Shown: positions 15,505 through 25,058, counted from the first letter of the stretch. The stretch is DNA of 49,078 nucleotides from CAYUJH01 sp964394585 (GCA_964394585.1 CAYMYI010000017.1:1-49078); one strand, 5' to 3'. Notes: generated by a model from the sequence alone, not told the origin. A program made the numbers and translations.

Positions 15505-16398
15505 ATGAAGCACTTCATATTCACCACTGTTGTATGGCTAGTTATTTTCACGCATGCTTGGGCACAAAACCCTCCTTTTGAAACCGATACCCTGCAACTA
15601 GGAGAGCAATTTGCCTTGTTAACCACTACGTTCTACAAAAAAGGGGTGTATCCCCCTGAGATTACCATAGAAATTGTAGAGGCTGAAAGTTTTGAAACGC
15701 GATATATTGAGCAAGGAGCTGAGTTTGAGCGTGGCTTCGTTTCAGGAGTGAGTTACTTCGATATAGGCGGACACCCTACGGCGCTAGTGGAGTTTCAACC
15801 TTACGAAAAAGCAAAAAACTCTGGGAACGGTTTGCTAATGCTTTCCCCTACACCCGACACTGTATACCGCAGCGTATTGTATACCCGAGGCTATTTTGAG
15901 GTGCTGAACCTCGATACCGACTCGGAAAACGAATTGCTGATTACTGAGCATTTATTTAACCGATTGAACGTAAGAGGCTGCATGAATCAGCTATTTCCCG
16001 ACCCACGTTTTTCAGGAAAACTGTTACCGGATATCTATGAGTGGAACCGGGGAAATTTGAGGCTAATTAGCGAAGAAAAAGCGCTAGCACCTTATTATGA
16101 ACAATACATAAAGCATTTAGAAGAAACATTTTCTGCCGATACAGCTCGCTACATCAATCATTATAAAGATTACAGCAAGCCTCAGATACCCACTTTGCTC
16201 GATTACGCCCAGTATTTTTATGTGTGCAAAGCAGCGGGAAAAAAACGCAAATACCCCTTACAGTTTTTTCAACAAAACGATAAGCTATTCATGTATGTTT
16301 GCCGCGATGTACCCGGCAGGAGCTTTACCCTTAATACGAGCTTATCTCGCTTTTTCGAACAATTTGGGAAAGAAATCATCTTAGCCGAAGAACGCTAA
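15505..16398 (+). CDS. Secreted hypothetical protein
   Basis: The family is not recognised. The 297-residue product has a clear signal peptide (MKHFIFTTVVWLVIFTHAWA, likely cut before QNPP) and no later membrane segment, so it is probably periplasmic or surface-exposed. The middle part alternates beta-rich segments with aromatic residues. The segment LNLDTDSENELLIT resembles the Asp-rich VCBS/FG-GAP style of calcium-binding loop but occurs only once. It is 24 bp downstream of crtI on the same strand and could be co-transcribed. No link to pigment synthesis is visible in the sequence. Confidence 0.7.
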   Translation: MKHFIFTTVVWLVIFTHAWAQNPPFETDTLQLGEQFALLTTTFYKKGVYPPEITIEIVEAESFETRYIEQGAEFERGFVSGVSYFDIGGHPTALVEFQPYEKAKNSGNGLLMLSPTPDTVYRSVLYTRGYFEVLNLDTDSENELLITEHLFNRLNVRGCMNQLFPDPRFSGKLLPDIYEWNRGNLRLISEEKALAPYYEQYIKHLEETFSADTARYINHYKDYSKPQIPTLLDYAQYFYVCKAAGKKRKYPLQFFQQNDKLFMYVCRDVPGRSFTLNTSLSRFFEQFGKEIILAEER

Positions 16399-16400
16399 GG

Positions 16401-17354
16401 CTATTTGGTTTCAAAGAACAATGTTTTACGCATTTTCTCGATATTATCCTCTGTATTGATAAGGTACTCCATCGTAGAAATCATGTTCTCTGATACTTGC
16501 AGTATTTTTCCCGATTGCAGAATCGCCTCCTGTTCTTCACGGGCATAGTCGCCATCGGCTTTCGACATTTTGATAGCGTTGTAAATCAGTGTACGATTAA
16601 AATTGATATGCTTATACTGATCGAGCTTTTCAATATAATCGCGAAGAGAGGCACGGCGGAATTCAAACGAAAGTACGTGCTCTACTACCTCTTCGGAAGT
16701 TTGCGCAACAGGCACAAATTCCTCTAAATACCATTTGCGTTCTCCTTCAGATACTACTCCGTCGGCTCCGGCGATAATCATGAGCGCCTCGCCATAGTCT
16801 TTCTGTAACTCATCGGTTACCGAAGGAATACCCAATAGCGCTTTTAAAGCGGGGTTGGTCTGTTCTGATTGCGAAATCTCGTTTACTTGGAAAATAGACC
16901 GACGCATATATTGCAGTGAGCGCTCGGTATTTACCAATCCTTCAATTGTGCGTGCCACGTAAATAGGTACATCGAGAAGCTCAGCTGCCTTTTGAACCGC
17001 CTGTTTTTCATCGGCAGAATACTGATCATCGGCGTGTGCCATGCGGATAGCATCGTAAAGAAGCGCTCTTCTGTAATTGATATGCGACTTGAATTGAATC
17101 TTTTCAAGAACGCTCTCCAGGTTTGCTTTTTTATAATCAAACGCTTTTACTTTTTCTTTGAATTCAGCAGATACGCCAATCACCGCTAGGAAATCGTTGA
17201 GTAGCCAATCGAACTCGGGCTGCGATACTTCCCCGTCTGAGCCGGCAATTGCCAATAGTGCATAAGCATAGCTGAGCCAAGCATCTTCTTGTAGAGAGTC
17301 TTGGCCATAGGTTTGCTTGGCAATAATTGACGTGTGTAAGTTGTTGTGTTGCAT
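16401..17354 (-). CDS. Protein with two tandem TerB-like domains
   Basis: The 317-residue product is an internal duplication with a 158-residue offset. IAGSDGEVS (36-44) matches IAGADGVVS (194-202), FDYKKANL (72-79) matches FEFRRASL (230-237), and INYRRALLYDAIRMAHAD (92-109) matches INFNRTLIYNAIKMSKAD (250-267). Each half has the acidic helix-loop pairs of the TerB/TerB-like fold (DGEVS and ADDQYSADE; DGVVS and ADGDYAREE), which bind divalent metal in characterised members. No signal peptide or membrane segment is seen, so it is cytoplasmic. There is no ter cluster nearby; tellurite resistance should not be assumed. It lies 18 bp after purA. Confidence 0.8.
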   Translation of the reverse strand: MQHNNLHTSIIAKQTYGQDSLQEDAWLSYAYALLAIAGSDGEVSQPEFDWLLNDFLAVIGVSAEFKEKVKAFDYKKANLESVLEKIQFKSHINYRRALLYDAIRMAHADDQYSADEKQAVQKAAELLDVPIYVARTIEGLVNTERSLQYMRRSIFQVNEISQSEQTNPALKALLGIPSVTDELQKDYGEALMIIAGADGVVSEGERKWYLEEFVPVAQTSEEVVEHVLSFEFRRASLRDYIEKLDQYKHINFNRTLIYNAIKMSKADGDYAREEQEAILQSGKILQVSENMISTMEYLINTEDNIEKMRKTLFFETK

Positions 17355-17372
17355 AATATTTTTTTGTCGTAG

Positions 17373-18656
17373 TTAAGTTTTTAGTATCGTTTGGGTGCGG
17401 TCAGGGCCGTATGAAACCAGGGTTATCGGTACTCCTATATGCCCTTCAATAAATTGGATATATTGGTGTAATGGCTTGGGTAGCTCCTGAAAAGAGGTAT
17501 CGGCAGGGATATCACACTGCCAACCTTCAAGGGTTTCATAAACGGGTTCAACAGTTTCTTGCAAGAGGTCGTAGGGTACTTCTTGCGTAAGTGTGCCATC
17601 TGCTTGTTTATAGTGCGTACACACTTTGATTGTTTCAAAGTTATTGAGTACATCTGCCTTCATCATAAGCAGCTCGGTAGTACCGTTTAGCATTACGGCG
17701 TACCGAAGCGCTGGCAAATCGAGCCATCCGCATCGGCGTTTACGGCCAGTAGTGGCACCAAACTCATGCCCTTGCTGTTGCAATTGTTCCCCAACTTCGT
17801 CTAACAGTTCAGTAGGGAAGGGCCCTGAGCCAACACGAGTACAATAGGCTTTAAAAATGCCGTATACATTACGGACACTCGACGGTGCCAGCCCTAATCC
17901 AGAACAAACGCCTGCACTTGAAGTGTTCGAGCTAGTTACAAAAGGGTACGAACCAAAATCGATGTCGAGCAAAGAACCTTGCGCCCCTTCTGCCAAAATT
18001 TTCTTCCCGTCTTTCAGTGCATTATTGATTAGATACTCTGTATTGGCTACTTGTAGCGATTGCAAATGCTCGATTGCCGAAAAAAACGGAGCCTCTAATT
18101 CTGATAAGTTAAAGTCTTCAAATTGTAGGAATCGCAAAATTTGCAAATGCCGTTCTACGAGAGCATCGTATCGCTCTTTAAACTTTAGCGAGAACAAATC
18201 GCCGATGCGCAAACCGACTCTTCCGGTTTTATCTTGGTAGGTAGGGCCGATTCCTTTTAAGGTAGAACCAATTTTTTGTGCTCCTTTATGGTGTTCGTAG
18301 GCAGCATCGAGCAGGCGATGCGTCGGCAAAATTACATGAGCTTTACGCGATACAAACAGGTTGTTTTGTGTAGTAAAACCGGCTTCCTTTAGCATATTGA
18401 GCTCTTTCTGTAGGGTAATCAGGTCGAGCACCATGCCGTTGCCAATAATGTTTAAGGTGTTTTCTTGGAAAATCCCGGAAGGGACTTGGTGCAACACAAA
18501 CTTTTTCCCTTCGAACGCTAACGTATGCCCGGCATTGGGGCCTCCTTGAAAGCGCGCTACAATGTCGTAACGAGGCGCCATGAAGTCAACAATTTTACCT
18601 TTTCCTTCGTCGCCCCATTGCATCCCCAACAAAATATCAGCAGTAAACTTTTGCAT
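17373..18656 (-). CDS. purA: Adenylosuccinate synthetase
   Basis: The 427-residue product joins IMP and aspartate using GTP, the first committed step to AMP. Diagnostic motifs are GMQWGDEGKGK at residues 11-21 with the catalytic Asp and P-loop, GGPNAGHT, GSTLKGIGPTYQDK, the GTP/Asp loop ATTGRKRRCGWLD and the C-terminal SYGPDRTQT. Length is normal. It lies between the STAS gene (38 bp upstream) and the double TerB gene (18 bp downstream), so these may share a transcript. Confidence 0.97.
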   Translation of the reverse strand: MQKFTADILLGMQWGDEGKGKIVDFMAPRYDIVARFQGGPNAGHTLAFEGKKFVLHQVPSGIFQENTLNIIGNGMVLDLITLQKELNMLKEAGFTTQNNLFVSRKAHVILPTHRLLDAAYEHHKGAQKIGSTLKGIGPTYQDKTGRVGLRIGDLFSLKFKERYDALVERHLQILRFLQFEDFNLSELEAPFFSAIEHLQSLQVANTEYLINNALKDGKKILAEGAQGSLLDIDFGSYPFVTSSNTSSAGVCSGLGLAPSSVRNVYGIFKAYCTRVGSGPFPTELLDEVGEQLQQQGHEFGATTGRKRRCGWLDLPALRYAVMLNGTTELLMMKADVLNNFETIKVCTHYKQADGTLTQEVPYDLLQETVEPVYETLEGWQCDIPADTSFQELPKPLHQYIQFIEGHIGVPITLVSYGPDRTQTILKT

Positions 18657-18694
18657 TATTCTATGTAATATGATGTATTGATTTAGTTTCTATT

Positions 18695-19033
18695 TTAGGT
18701 GAGTAATTGTATGGCCGCATGTTGCGAAGATGCAACGGTAAACATGCGGTCGAGCTTTGTGATTTTGAGTAATTTAATTAGCTGTTGGTTTGGGTTTACT
18801 AAGATGGTTTTTCCTTGTTTTTGTTTTAAGGCAGTCAGTACACGAACCAAAAAACTCAGCCCAGTACTATTCATATAATGAATGCGCTTTAGATCCACAA
18901 TACAGTGGAAATTACCAAACAGCAGGTAACTATTTACAAGTGCCAACAGGTTGCTTTCCTGAGAAACCCCCAGCAAGTCGCCTTCAAGCTGCAATACCAT
19001 AATGTTGCCATACAAAAAATAAGTAAATTCCAT
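18695..19033 (-). CDS. STAS-domain protein, anti-sigma-antagonist type
   Basis: The 112-residue product is a single STAS domain. It has the central IVDLKRIHYMNSTGLSFLVR segment; in SpoIIAA/RsbV-like antagonists the phosphorylated serine lies at the MNSTGL site, here Ser or Thr at about residue 60. LKQKQGKTILVNPNQQLIKLLKITKLDRMF follows as in the family. Such proteins release a partner when dephosphorylated. A cognate kinase is not in the neighbourhood, but a SpoIIE-type phosphatase is encoded at 45080. The ATG at 19033 is used; one at 19000 would remove the first beta strand. Confidence 0.88.
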   Translation of the reverse strand: MEFTYFLYGNIMVLQLEGDLLGVSQESNLLALVNSYLLFGNFHCIVDLKRIHYMNSTGLSFLVRVLTALKQKQGKTILVNPNQQLIKLLKITKLDRMFTVASSQHAAIQLLT

Positions 19034-19053
19034 ACAATTGCTTCGCTATACAA

Positions 19054-19061
19054 CAAATATA
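19054..19061 (-). promoter_or_regulatory. Candidate -7 element of the STAS gene
   Basis: The minus strand reads TATATTTG (TAnnTTTG), about 20 bp before the ATG at 19033. No TTG box was found at the expected distance. If real, it would drive the STAS-purA-TerB series. Confidence 0.4.
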
Positions 19062-19103
19062 CATAACCTAGGTGGGTATGGTATGCCGAAAAATCCAGAA
19101 AAC

Positions 19104-20874
19104 TTAAGAAATATGCTGGCGGATGAGTTGCTCGCGGTATAATCCGAAAATCCTTGATTTTGAGACAAAACCTACATATTTCCCTTGGGAGACCACAGGC
19201 AAGTTCCACGCATTACTCGTTTCAAATTTATGCATTACCGATTCCATATCCTCATCTTGTTGTACTAGGGTGGGCGGTTTGTGCATCAGCGAGCGGATGC
19301 TAACTTTCTTTCGCTTTTCGTTATCGAACATGATTTCGCGAACGTGGTCGAGCGTGATGATCCCCACTAATTTGCCTTCGGCAGTAAGTACAGGGAAAAT
19401 ATTTCGTTTGCTCTGGGAAATCACTTGAATAAGGTCTTCAAGCATGCCCTCTACCTGAACAGGGACTAAATCGCGTTCAATGAGTTGGTCGATTTTAAGT
19501 GAATGCAATACTTTCTCGTCTTCGTTACCCTTTACCAATTCTCCTCGGTTAATCAGAAAGCGTACATAAGGCGATTCTGGATTAAAATAGGAAACGGTAA
19601 TGAATGCCAGGGCAGAAACGGTCATCAGTGGGATGAAAAGCGTGTAACCACCGGTAAGTTCTGCAATCAAAAAAATAGCTGAAAGGGGAGCGTACTGAAT
19701 GCCGCAAAGTACGCCACACATGCCTACCAACGTAAAATTACTTTCCGATACGGTTGCCCAGCCGGTTAGGTTGACCAACCTGGCAAAGGCAAAGCCGGTA
19801 ATACCACCTAAAAACATAGAAGGGGCAAATGTGCCACCGCTACCACCTGCCCCAATGGTTACCGCAGAAGCAAGGGCTTTCACAAATACCACAATAATTA
19901 AAAACAGAAGAAAAAGCCAGCCTGTGTCGAACTGTTCAAATAATACACTTCGNNNNNNNNNNCCCAATCAGCAGCGCAAGGATAGAAAAGTACCCCTCGC
20001 CGTAGACAGGCGGACACATGAAAATAAGCCCTGACAGGAGCACCCCACCTGCTAAAGCACGGAAATAATGGTTCCGAATGCGCTCGAACTGATGTTCTAC
20101 TTCGTGGAAAATGTAAGAAAACACAATGGAAAAGAACCCGCAAATAACCCCTAAGCCCATATAAAAAGGGATGTCGTAGGCGCTGTATCCATCTACAAAC
20201 GAAAAAGAAAATAGTACATCGTCGCCTAAAAGGACGATAGATATCAGCGTAGCACTTACCGAAGAAATGAGCAAAGGAATGAAGTTTGCCAACGTAACTT
20301 GGGTAAGAATTACCTCTAAACTGAAAATCAGTCCGGCAATAGGTGCATTAAAGATCGCTGCAATTACACCGGCAGTTCCACAGCCAATCATCAGCGTGCG
20401 TGTTTGGTACGGAAGGTTCAGCTTCGTTGCGATATTAGAGCCAATAGCCGAGCCGGTAAGCACAATGGGCGACTCTAGCCCCGCAGAGCCTCCAAAACCT
20501 ACGGTAAATGTGCTCGTAATCATGTGCGAGTAGGTTTTACGAGGTGCCATTTTTGAAGATTTCTTAGCAATAGAATATAAAATATCGCTAATGGCATGCC
20601 CTAGCAAAGGCGTGTACAACAAACGGGCAAGCAATACCGTGATAAGCAAGCCAGCGATGGGGTATAAGAGTTGGTAGTAGTTTTCATCGTAGGCTTCCGC
20701 AGTGAAGTTATGATGAATCCAGTGGACTGCCTGCTTAAGCAATACGGCAGCAAGCCCAGCGACGAGCCCTACCAAAGCGCTTACCAAAAAGATAAAATTC
20801 CGTTCAGAAATGTACCTTGTACGTATGTACAATAAATACTTAATGATTTTACGCAATGTAACGTTGGAGGACAT
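19104..20874 (-). CDS. ClC-family chloride channel/transporter with two CBS domains (spans an assembly gap)
   Basis: About 590 residues are encoded on both sides of a run of N. The upstream part holds the ClC core: GFGGSAGLESPIVLTGSAIGSN includes the GxEGP-type motif with the gating Glu, suggesting H+/Cl- exchange, followed by GCGTAGVIAAIFNAPIAG. The downstream part holds the GGTFAPSMFLGG chloride-binding motif and membrane helices. It ends with two CBS domains, which in other ClC proteins bind adenine nucleotides. The two parts are out of frame only because the gap is written as 10 bases; a gap divisible by three restores one frame. A real frameshift is therefore not supported. It is the first gene of the minus-strand series. 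Confidence 0.9.
19953..19962. other. Assembly gap (10 N) inside the ClC gene
   Basis: Ten undetermined bases interrupt the coding sequence between LALLIG and RSVLFEQF. The true missing length is unknown; frame continuity requires a multiple of three. Family alignment from memory suggests only a few residues are missing. Confidence 0.95.
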
Positions 20875-21107
20875 TCGTGTTCTGTTTAAAGGCTTTCTTA
20901 CATATCAGAGAGGCAAAAATAGAGAAGATTTGCAGGATGGGAAGCCCCGATGGTAGATCGTTGAGAATACCCCTATAGACTCACCCCGAGCCAATACACT
21001 ACTTTTTAAGGAAACGAGTTCAGTAAATTCTTTGTATCTTTAGTAGTATCATTGCCTGTAATAACGACAGTTTCTGCTCACTAACGCAGCTTACACATAT
21101 TTTAATT

Positions 21108-21737
21108 ATGGCACACGAAAAAACTAAAATCACAATCATTGAAGATAATCCTGAAGTACAAGATGGGTTTGCATTATTAATTGGTAGTATGGAAAACAAC
21201 GAGATTGTAAGCCGATATACCAATTGCGAAGAAGCACTTAAAAAAATTGAAAAAGATAACCCGGATATCATCTTAATGGATATTGAACTACCCGGTATGA
21301 GTGGTATTCAGGGAACTCAGAAGATTAAAAAACTTTTGCCTGAGGTCAATATCATTGTAATTACCGTACACAATCGAAGCGAAATGGTATTTGAGGCACT
21401 CTGTGCGGGTGCTACGGGCTACATCACCAAAGAATCAGACTATTCTAAACTTTCAGAAGCTATTGAAGAAGTCAAAAAAGGTGGTGCTCCTATGAGTAGC
21501 AACATTGCCCGAATGGTGGTGAGTTCTTTCCAGAAAAACCATGAAACCCCCTTAACTCCGCGAGAAACCGAAGTGCTGGAGCTCTTGGCTAAAGGAAAGA
21601 GTTATTCGGTAATTGCCGATCAGCTTTTTGTGCATAAAGAAACGATAAAATCGCACATTAAGAATATCTACTTTAAGTTGCAGGTAAACTCCAAAGCCGA
21701 TGCCATCGAAAAAGCATTAAAAAATAAGTTTATTTAA
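21108..21737 (+). CDS. NarL/FixJ-family response regulator
   Basis: The 209-residue product has an N-terminal receiver domain with acidic pocket IIEDNPEV, phosphoacceptor Asp in IILMDIELPGMSG (about residue 57), Thr in IVITVHN and Lys in GYITKES. A LuxR-type helix-turn-helix follows: LTPRETEVLELLAKGKSY, then HKETIKSHIKNIYFKL. It would bind DNA when phosphorylated. No kinase is adjacent, so it is an orphan; the unpaired kinases at 6763 and 8171 are possible partners but nothing in the sequence proves it. It ends 5 bp before a bidirectional terminator. Confidence 0.95.
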   Translation: MAHEKTKITIIEDNPEVQDGFALLIGSMENNEIVSRYTNCEEALKKIEKDNPDIILMDIELPGMSGIQGTQKIKKLLPEVNIIVITVHNRSEMVFEALCAGATGYITKESDYSKLSEAIEEVKKGGAPMSSNIARMVVSSFQKNHETPLTPRETEVLELLAKGKSYSVIADQLFVHKETIKSHIKNIYFKLQVNSKADAIEKALKNKFI

Positions 21738-21742
21738 AAAAG

Positions 21743-21772
21743 AAAGCCCTCTTACATGGGCAAGAGGGCTTT
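21743..21772. terminator. Bidirectional intrinsic terminator between the response regulator and clpX
   Basis: AAAGCCCTCTT (21743-21753) pairs perfectly over 11 bp with AAGAGGGCTTT (21762-21772). The minus strand continues with TTTCTTTTTT, favouring clpX termination; the plus strand has a shorter T-run. Confidence 0.88.
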
Positions 21773-21793
21773 ATGGCAAACCAGTTTTAATAG

Positions 21794-23023
21794 CTATGCC
21801 ACTTTTAAATTCTGTAATTCCGACGATTTCTCGAACTGTTCCTTTGCAAAATCGTGGGTAATTGTGAGCGTTTTTGCATTCTCTTCGGAAGGTAGCTCAA
21901 ACATAGCATCGAGCATAATTGCCTCACAAATGGAGCGTAGCCCCCGAGCACCCAATTTGTACTCCATTGCCTTCTCTACCACAAAATCTATAGCTTCTTT
22001 GTCAAAAGAAAGGTCAATGTTTTCCATTTTAAACAGCTTTTGGTATTGACGCACTAACGCATTTTTAGGCTCGGTCAGAATCCGCTGAAGTGCTACTGCA
22101 TCGAGTGGGTCGAGGTGGGTAATCACTGGCAAACGGCCAATCAGTTCAGGAATAAGCCCATACGATTTTAAATCTTGCGAATTGATGTACTGCAAAAGGT
22201 TTTCTTTGGGCATATTACTTAATCGGTTCGATTCGCCCGAAAAGCCAATAGGCTGTGTATTTAAGCGCGAGGCGATGGTATCTTGAATCCCGTCGAAAGC
22301 CCCTCCACAAATGAACAGTATATTTTCTGTGTTGACAGCAATCATTTTTTGGTCGGGGTGTTTACGCCCCCCTTGTGGTGGTACATTTACCACGGTACCT
22401 TCTAGCAGTTTTAGCATAGCTTGTTGTACCCCTTCGCCGCTTACATCGCGGGTAATCGAGGGGTTATCCGACTTTCGCGCAATTTTATCGATTTCGTCTA
22501 TGTAAACAATTCCTTGTTCAGCAGCTTCTACATCGTAGTCGGCAGCTTGTAATAAGCGCGTAAGGATGGTTTCTACATCTTCGCCTACATAGCCGGCTTC
22601 GGTGATTACAGTAGCATCGGCAATACAAAAGGGTACTTGCAGTACTTTTGCCATCGTTTTGGCAAGCAGGGTTTTGCCCGTGCCGGTTTCACCCACCATC
22701 ACTATGTTCGATTTTTCGATTTGCACGTCGTCGCGCGTGGGTTTTTGGGTGAGGCGTTTGTAATGGTTGTACACCGCCACTGAAAGCACTTTTTTGGCTT
22801 TTTCTTGCCCAATGACGTACTCGTCGAGATGTTGCTTAATCTCGATGGGCTTGGCTAATTTAAATTTAGAAGTCTTTTTTCGTTTCTTAGAACGACGTTC
22901 CTCCTGCAAAATATGGTTAGTTTGCTCAATGCAATTGTTACAAATGTGTCCATTGACGCCGGAAACCATAAGTTCCACACGGTTTTTTGGGGCACCGCAA
23001 AACGAACAGGTTATTTCTGCCAT
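21794..23023 (-). CDS. clpX: ATP-dependent Clp protease ATP-binding subunit ClpX
   Basis: The 409-residue product is the AAA+ unfoldase that feeds substrates to ClpP. An N-terminal zinc-binding domain has CSFCGAP (Cys6, Cys9) and CNNC. The AAA core has Walker A GETGTGKTLLAKTMA, Walker B IVYIDEIDKIARK, the pore loop GYVGEDVE and the sensor/arginine-finger region ELIGRLPVI. The IGF-type ClpP-docking loop is seen as IGFSGES. Length is normal. It lies 103 bp downstream of clpP, in the usual clpP-clpX order. Confidence 0.97.
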   Translation of the reverse strand: MAEITCSFCGAPKNRVELMVSGVNGHICNNCIEQTNHILQEERRSKKRKKTSKFKLAKPIEIKQHLDEYVIGQEKAKKVLSVAVYNHYKRLTQKPTRDDVQIEKSNIVMVGETGTGKTLLAKTMAKVLQVPFCIADATVITEAGYVGEDVETILTRLLQAADYDVEAAEQGIVYIDEIDKIARKSDNPSITRDVSGEGVQQAMLKLLEGTVVNVPPQGGRKHPDQKMIAVNTENILFICGGAFDGIQDTIASRLNTQPIGFSGESNRLSNMPKENLLQYINSQDLKSYGLIPELIGRLPVITHLDPLDAVALQRILTEPKNALVRQYQKLFKMENIDLSFDKEAIDFVVEKAMEYKLGARGLRSICEAIMLDAMFELPSEENAKTLTITHDFAKEQFEKSSELQNLKVA

Positions 23024-23126
23024 TAATGAAAATTCTTCTTAAAAGATTGGCTGCTTCAAAGCAGCCAATCGCACTAAAACATGATTATTAAAAGCGTATA
23101 CTTGTAAGCAGTATACGGAAATAAAA

Positions 23127-23798
23127 TTATTTTCTACGTTCGAGTACTTCGTCGATAAGCCCATACTCTTTAGCTTCTTTGGAAGTCATCCAATAATCGC
23201 GGTCAGAGTCTTGCCAAATCTTGTCGTATTCTTGCCCGCTATGTTTAGCTAAAATTTCATACAGTTCTTTTTTGAGTAGCTGCACTTGGCGCACTGTAAT
23301 CTCTAGATCCGATGCCTGCCCTTGTGCTCCACCCAACGGTTGGTGAATCATCACTCTGCCGTGTGGTAAACACGAACGTTTTCCGCTTTTACCGGCACAA
23401 AGTAACACGGCGCCCATAGAAGCCGCCATACCAGTACAAATGGTCGCCACATCGGGGGCTACGTACTGCATGGTATCATAAATCCCTAAGCCGGCATACA
23501 CGGATCCGCCTGGGCTATTTACATAAATGAGAATGTCTTTTTTAGCATCTACCGATTCCAAAAAAAGCAACTGAGCCACCACGATGTTGGCTACTTGCTC
23601 GTCGATTCCCGTGCCTAAGAAGATGATGCGATCGCGCATTAGGCGTGAAAACACGTCCATCACGGCGATGTTCATTTGACGTTCTTCAATAATGTTGGGG
23701 GTTAGGTTGGTAATATCGCCTACGTAGCTATCGAATGTATTACCACTAATCCCTTGATGCTTTACAGCATATTTTCTGAATTCTTGTCCGTAATTCAT
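23127..23798 (-). CDS. clpP: ATP-dependent Clp protease proteolytic subunit
   Basis: The 223-residue product forms the barrel-shaped serine protease that works with ClpX. The catalytic Ser127 lies in GMAASMGA and His152 in RVMIHQP. The Asp lies near residue 201 in DSDRDYWM. The NSPGGSV strand lines the substrate groove. The N-terminal 20-30 residues are longer than in E. coli, consistent with a processed propeptide or phylum-specific extension. Confidence 0.97.
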   Translation of the reverse strand: MNYGQEFRKYAVKHQGISGNTFDSYVGDITNLTPNIIEERQMNIAVMDVFSRLMRDRIIFLGTGIDEQVANIVVAQLLFLESVDAKKDILIYVNSPGGSVYAGLGIYDTMQYVAPDVATICTGMAASMGAVLLCAGKSGKRSCLPHGRVMIHQPLGGAQGQASDLEITVRQVQLLKKELYEILAKHSGQEYDKIWQDSDRDYWMTSKEAKEYGLIDEVLERRK

Positions 23799-23887
23799 AA
23801 TAAATTAATTAAAATAAGATGAGCATTGGATACAGCATCACAAATTGCCTGCGGCAATCGGGGTTGCTGCCACATAGTCAGTACATT

Positions 23888-23895
23888 CAAATGTA
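23888..23895 (-). promoter_or_regulatory. Candidate -7 element of clpP
   Basis: The minus strand reads TACATTTG (TAnnTTTG). Transcription would start about 85 bp upstream of the clpP start codon. No TTG box was identified. Confidence 0.4.
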
Positions 23896-23984
23896 AGAAA
23901 AAAAGGGAAGATGCGGCTACTGCGTTCCAAAACATCCGCTTAGTAGGTTATAAAAACGATTCGGCAAACGCCTAGTTTCGTTCA

Positions 23985-24014
23985 TTGGGTCAAGGGGAAT
24001 ATTTTTGAATTTTG
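23985..24014 (+). promoter_or_regulatory. Promoter of mdh
   Basis: TTG (23985-23987), then 19 bp, then GAATTTTG (24007-24014), seven of eight positions of the TAnnTTTG pattern, extended by CAC. Spacing equals that of the tRNA-Tyr promoter. The leader before the ATG at 24095 would be about 75 nt. Confidence 0.55.
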
Positions 24015-24094
24015 CACTTAAAAAGCAAGTTCGCTTTAGTATATTAGCCTTCAACCGAAAAATTTATTCATCCAATCATTTAACACATCATCTC

Positions 24095-25033
24095 ATGAAA
24101 GTAACTGTAGTAGGAGCGGGTAATGTTGGAGCCACTTGTGCTGACGTATTGGCATACCGCGAAGTGGTAAACGAAGTTGTAGTTGTAGATATTAAAGAAG
24201 GGTTTGCCGAAGGAAAATCGTTGGATATTTGGCAGAAATCGCCCATTAACCTTTACGATACTCGTACAGTAGGTTCTACCAACGATTACAGCAAAACGGC
24301 AGGGTCAGATGTAGTGGTAATTACCTCAGGGTTACCGCGTAAGCCGGGTATGAGCCGCGACGACCTCATTGAAACCAATGCACGTATCGTAAATAGTGTA
24401 ACTGAAAATGTAATTGCTCATTCACCAGATGCCATTATTATTGTGGTATCGAACCCTCTTGATGTGATGACCTACGCGGCACACATGAAAGCCGGGAAAA
24501 GCCGCAATAAAGTAATGGGAATGGCAGGTATTTTAGATACAGCGCGCTATCGCGCCTTTTTAGCAGAAGCGCTGAATGTGTCGCCTAAAGATATTCAAGC
24601 TGTATTAATGGGCGGACATGGCGATACCATGGTTCCCCTACCTCGTTACACTACGGTAGGAGGTATTCCGGTAACAGAGCTTATCGACGACGAACAGCTT
24701 GATGCGATTGTAGAACGTACCAAGTTTGGGGGCGGCGAGCTCGTAAAACTGATGGGCACTTCTGCCTGGTATGCGCCTGGCTCGGCGGCGGCTCAAATGG
24801 TAGAAGCTATCGTGAAAGACCAGCGTCGTGTGTTTCCGGTATGTATCAAGCTCGAAGGCGAGTATGGTATCGATGATTGTTACTTAGGCGTTCCTGTGAT
24901 TTTGGGCAAAAACGGTGTGGAAAAAGTAATTGAACTTCAATTGAACGACGATGAAAAAGCCTTGCTAGAAACTTCCAGAGGACATGTGAAAGCAGTAATG
25001 GAAGCCTACGATAAAATTAGCGCAAAGCAATAA
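24095..25033 (+). CDS. mdh: Malate dehydrogenase
   Basis: The 312-residue product oxidises malate to oxaloacetate with NAD in the citric acid cycle. The NAD-binding start is KVTVVGAGNVGATCAD with Asp in VVVVDIKEG. The substrate loop SGLPRKPGMSRDDL has the Arg residues typical of malate rather than lactate enzymes, and catalytic His lies in VLMGGHGDTMVPLPRY. It is of the lactate-dehydrogenase-like MDH type. The ATG at 24095 is chosen although the frame is open further upstream, since the upstream 30 residues are unlike the family and contain the predicted promoter. Confidence 0.96.
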   Translation: MKVTVVGAGNVGATCADVLAYREVVNEVVVVDIKEGFAEGKSLDIWQKSPINLYDTRTVGSTNDYSKTAGSDVVVITSGLPRKPGMSRDDLIETNARIVNSVTENVIAHSPDAIIIVVSNPLDVMTYAAHMKAGKSRNKVMGMAGILDTARYRAFLAEALNVSPKDIQAVLMGGHGDTMVPLPRYTTVGGIPVTELIDDEQLDAIVERTKFGGGELVKLMGTSAWYAPGSAAAQMVEAIVKDQRRVFPVCIKLEGEYGIDDCYLGVPVILGKNGVEKVIELQLNDDEKALLETSRGHVKAVMEAYDKISAKQ

Positions 25034-25058
25034 GCGTTTGTACATTCTAAATCTATTG

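Noticed and set aside
16401..17354. Tellurite resistance determinant
   Set aside because: Only TerB-like folds are present; terC, terD, terZ and other ter genes are absent, so resistance is not supported.
19936..20034. True frameshift or gene fission in the ClC gene
   Set aside because: The only discontinuity is at the N-run; both sides carry intact ClC sequence.
24005..24094. 30-codon N-terminal extension of malate dehydrogenase
   Set aside because: It overlaps the predicted promoter and is unlike the family; the ATG at 24095 starts directly at the NAD-binding strand.
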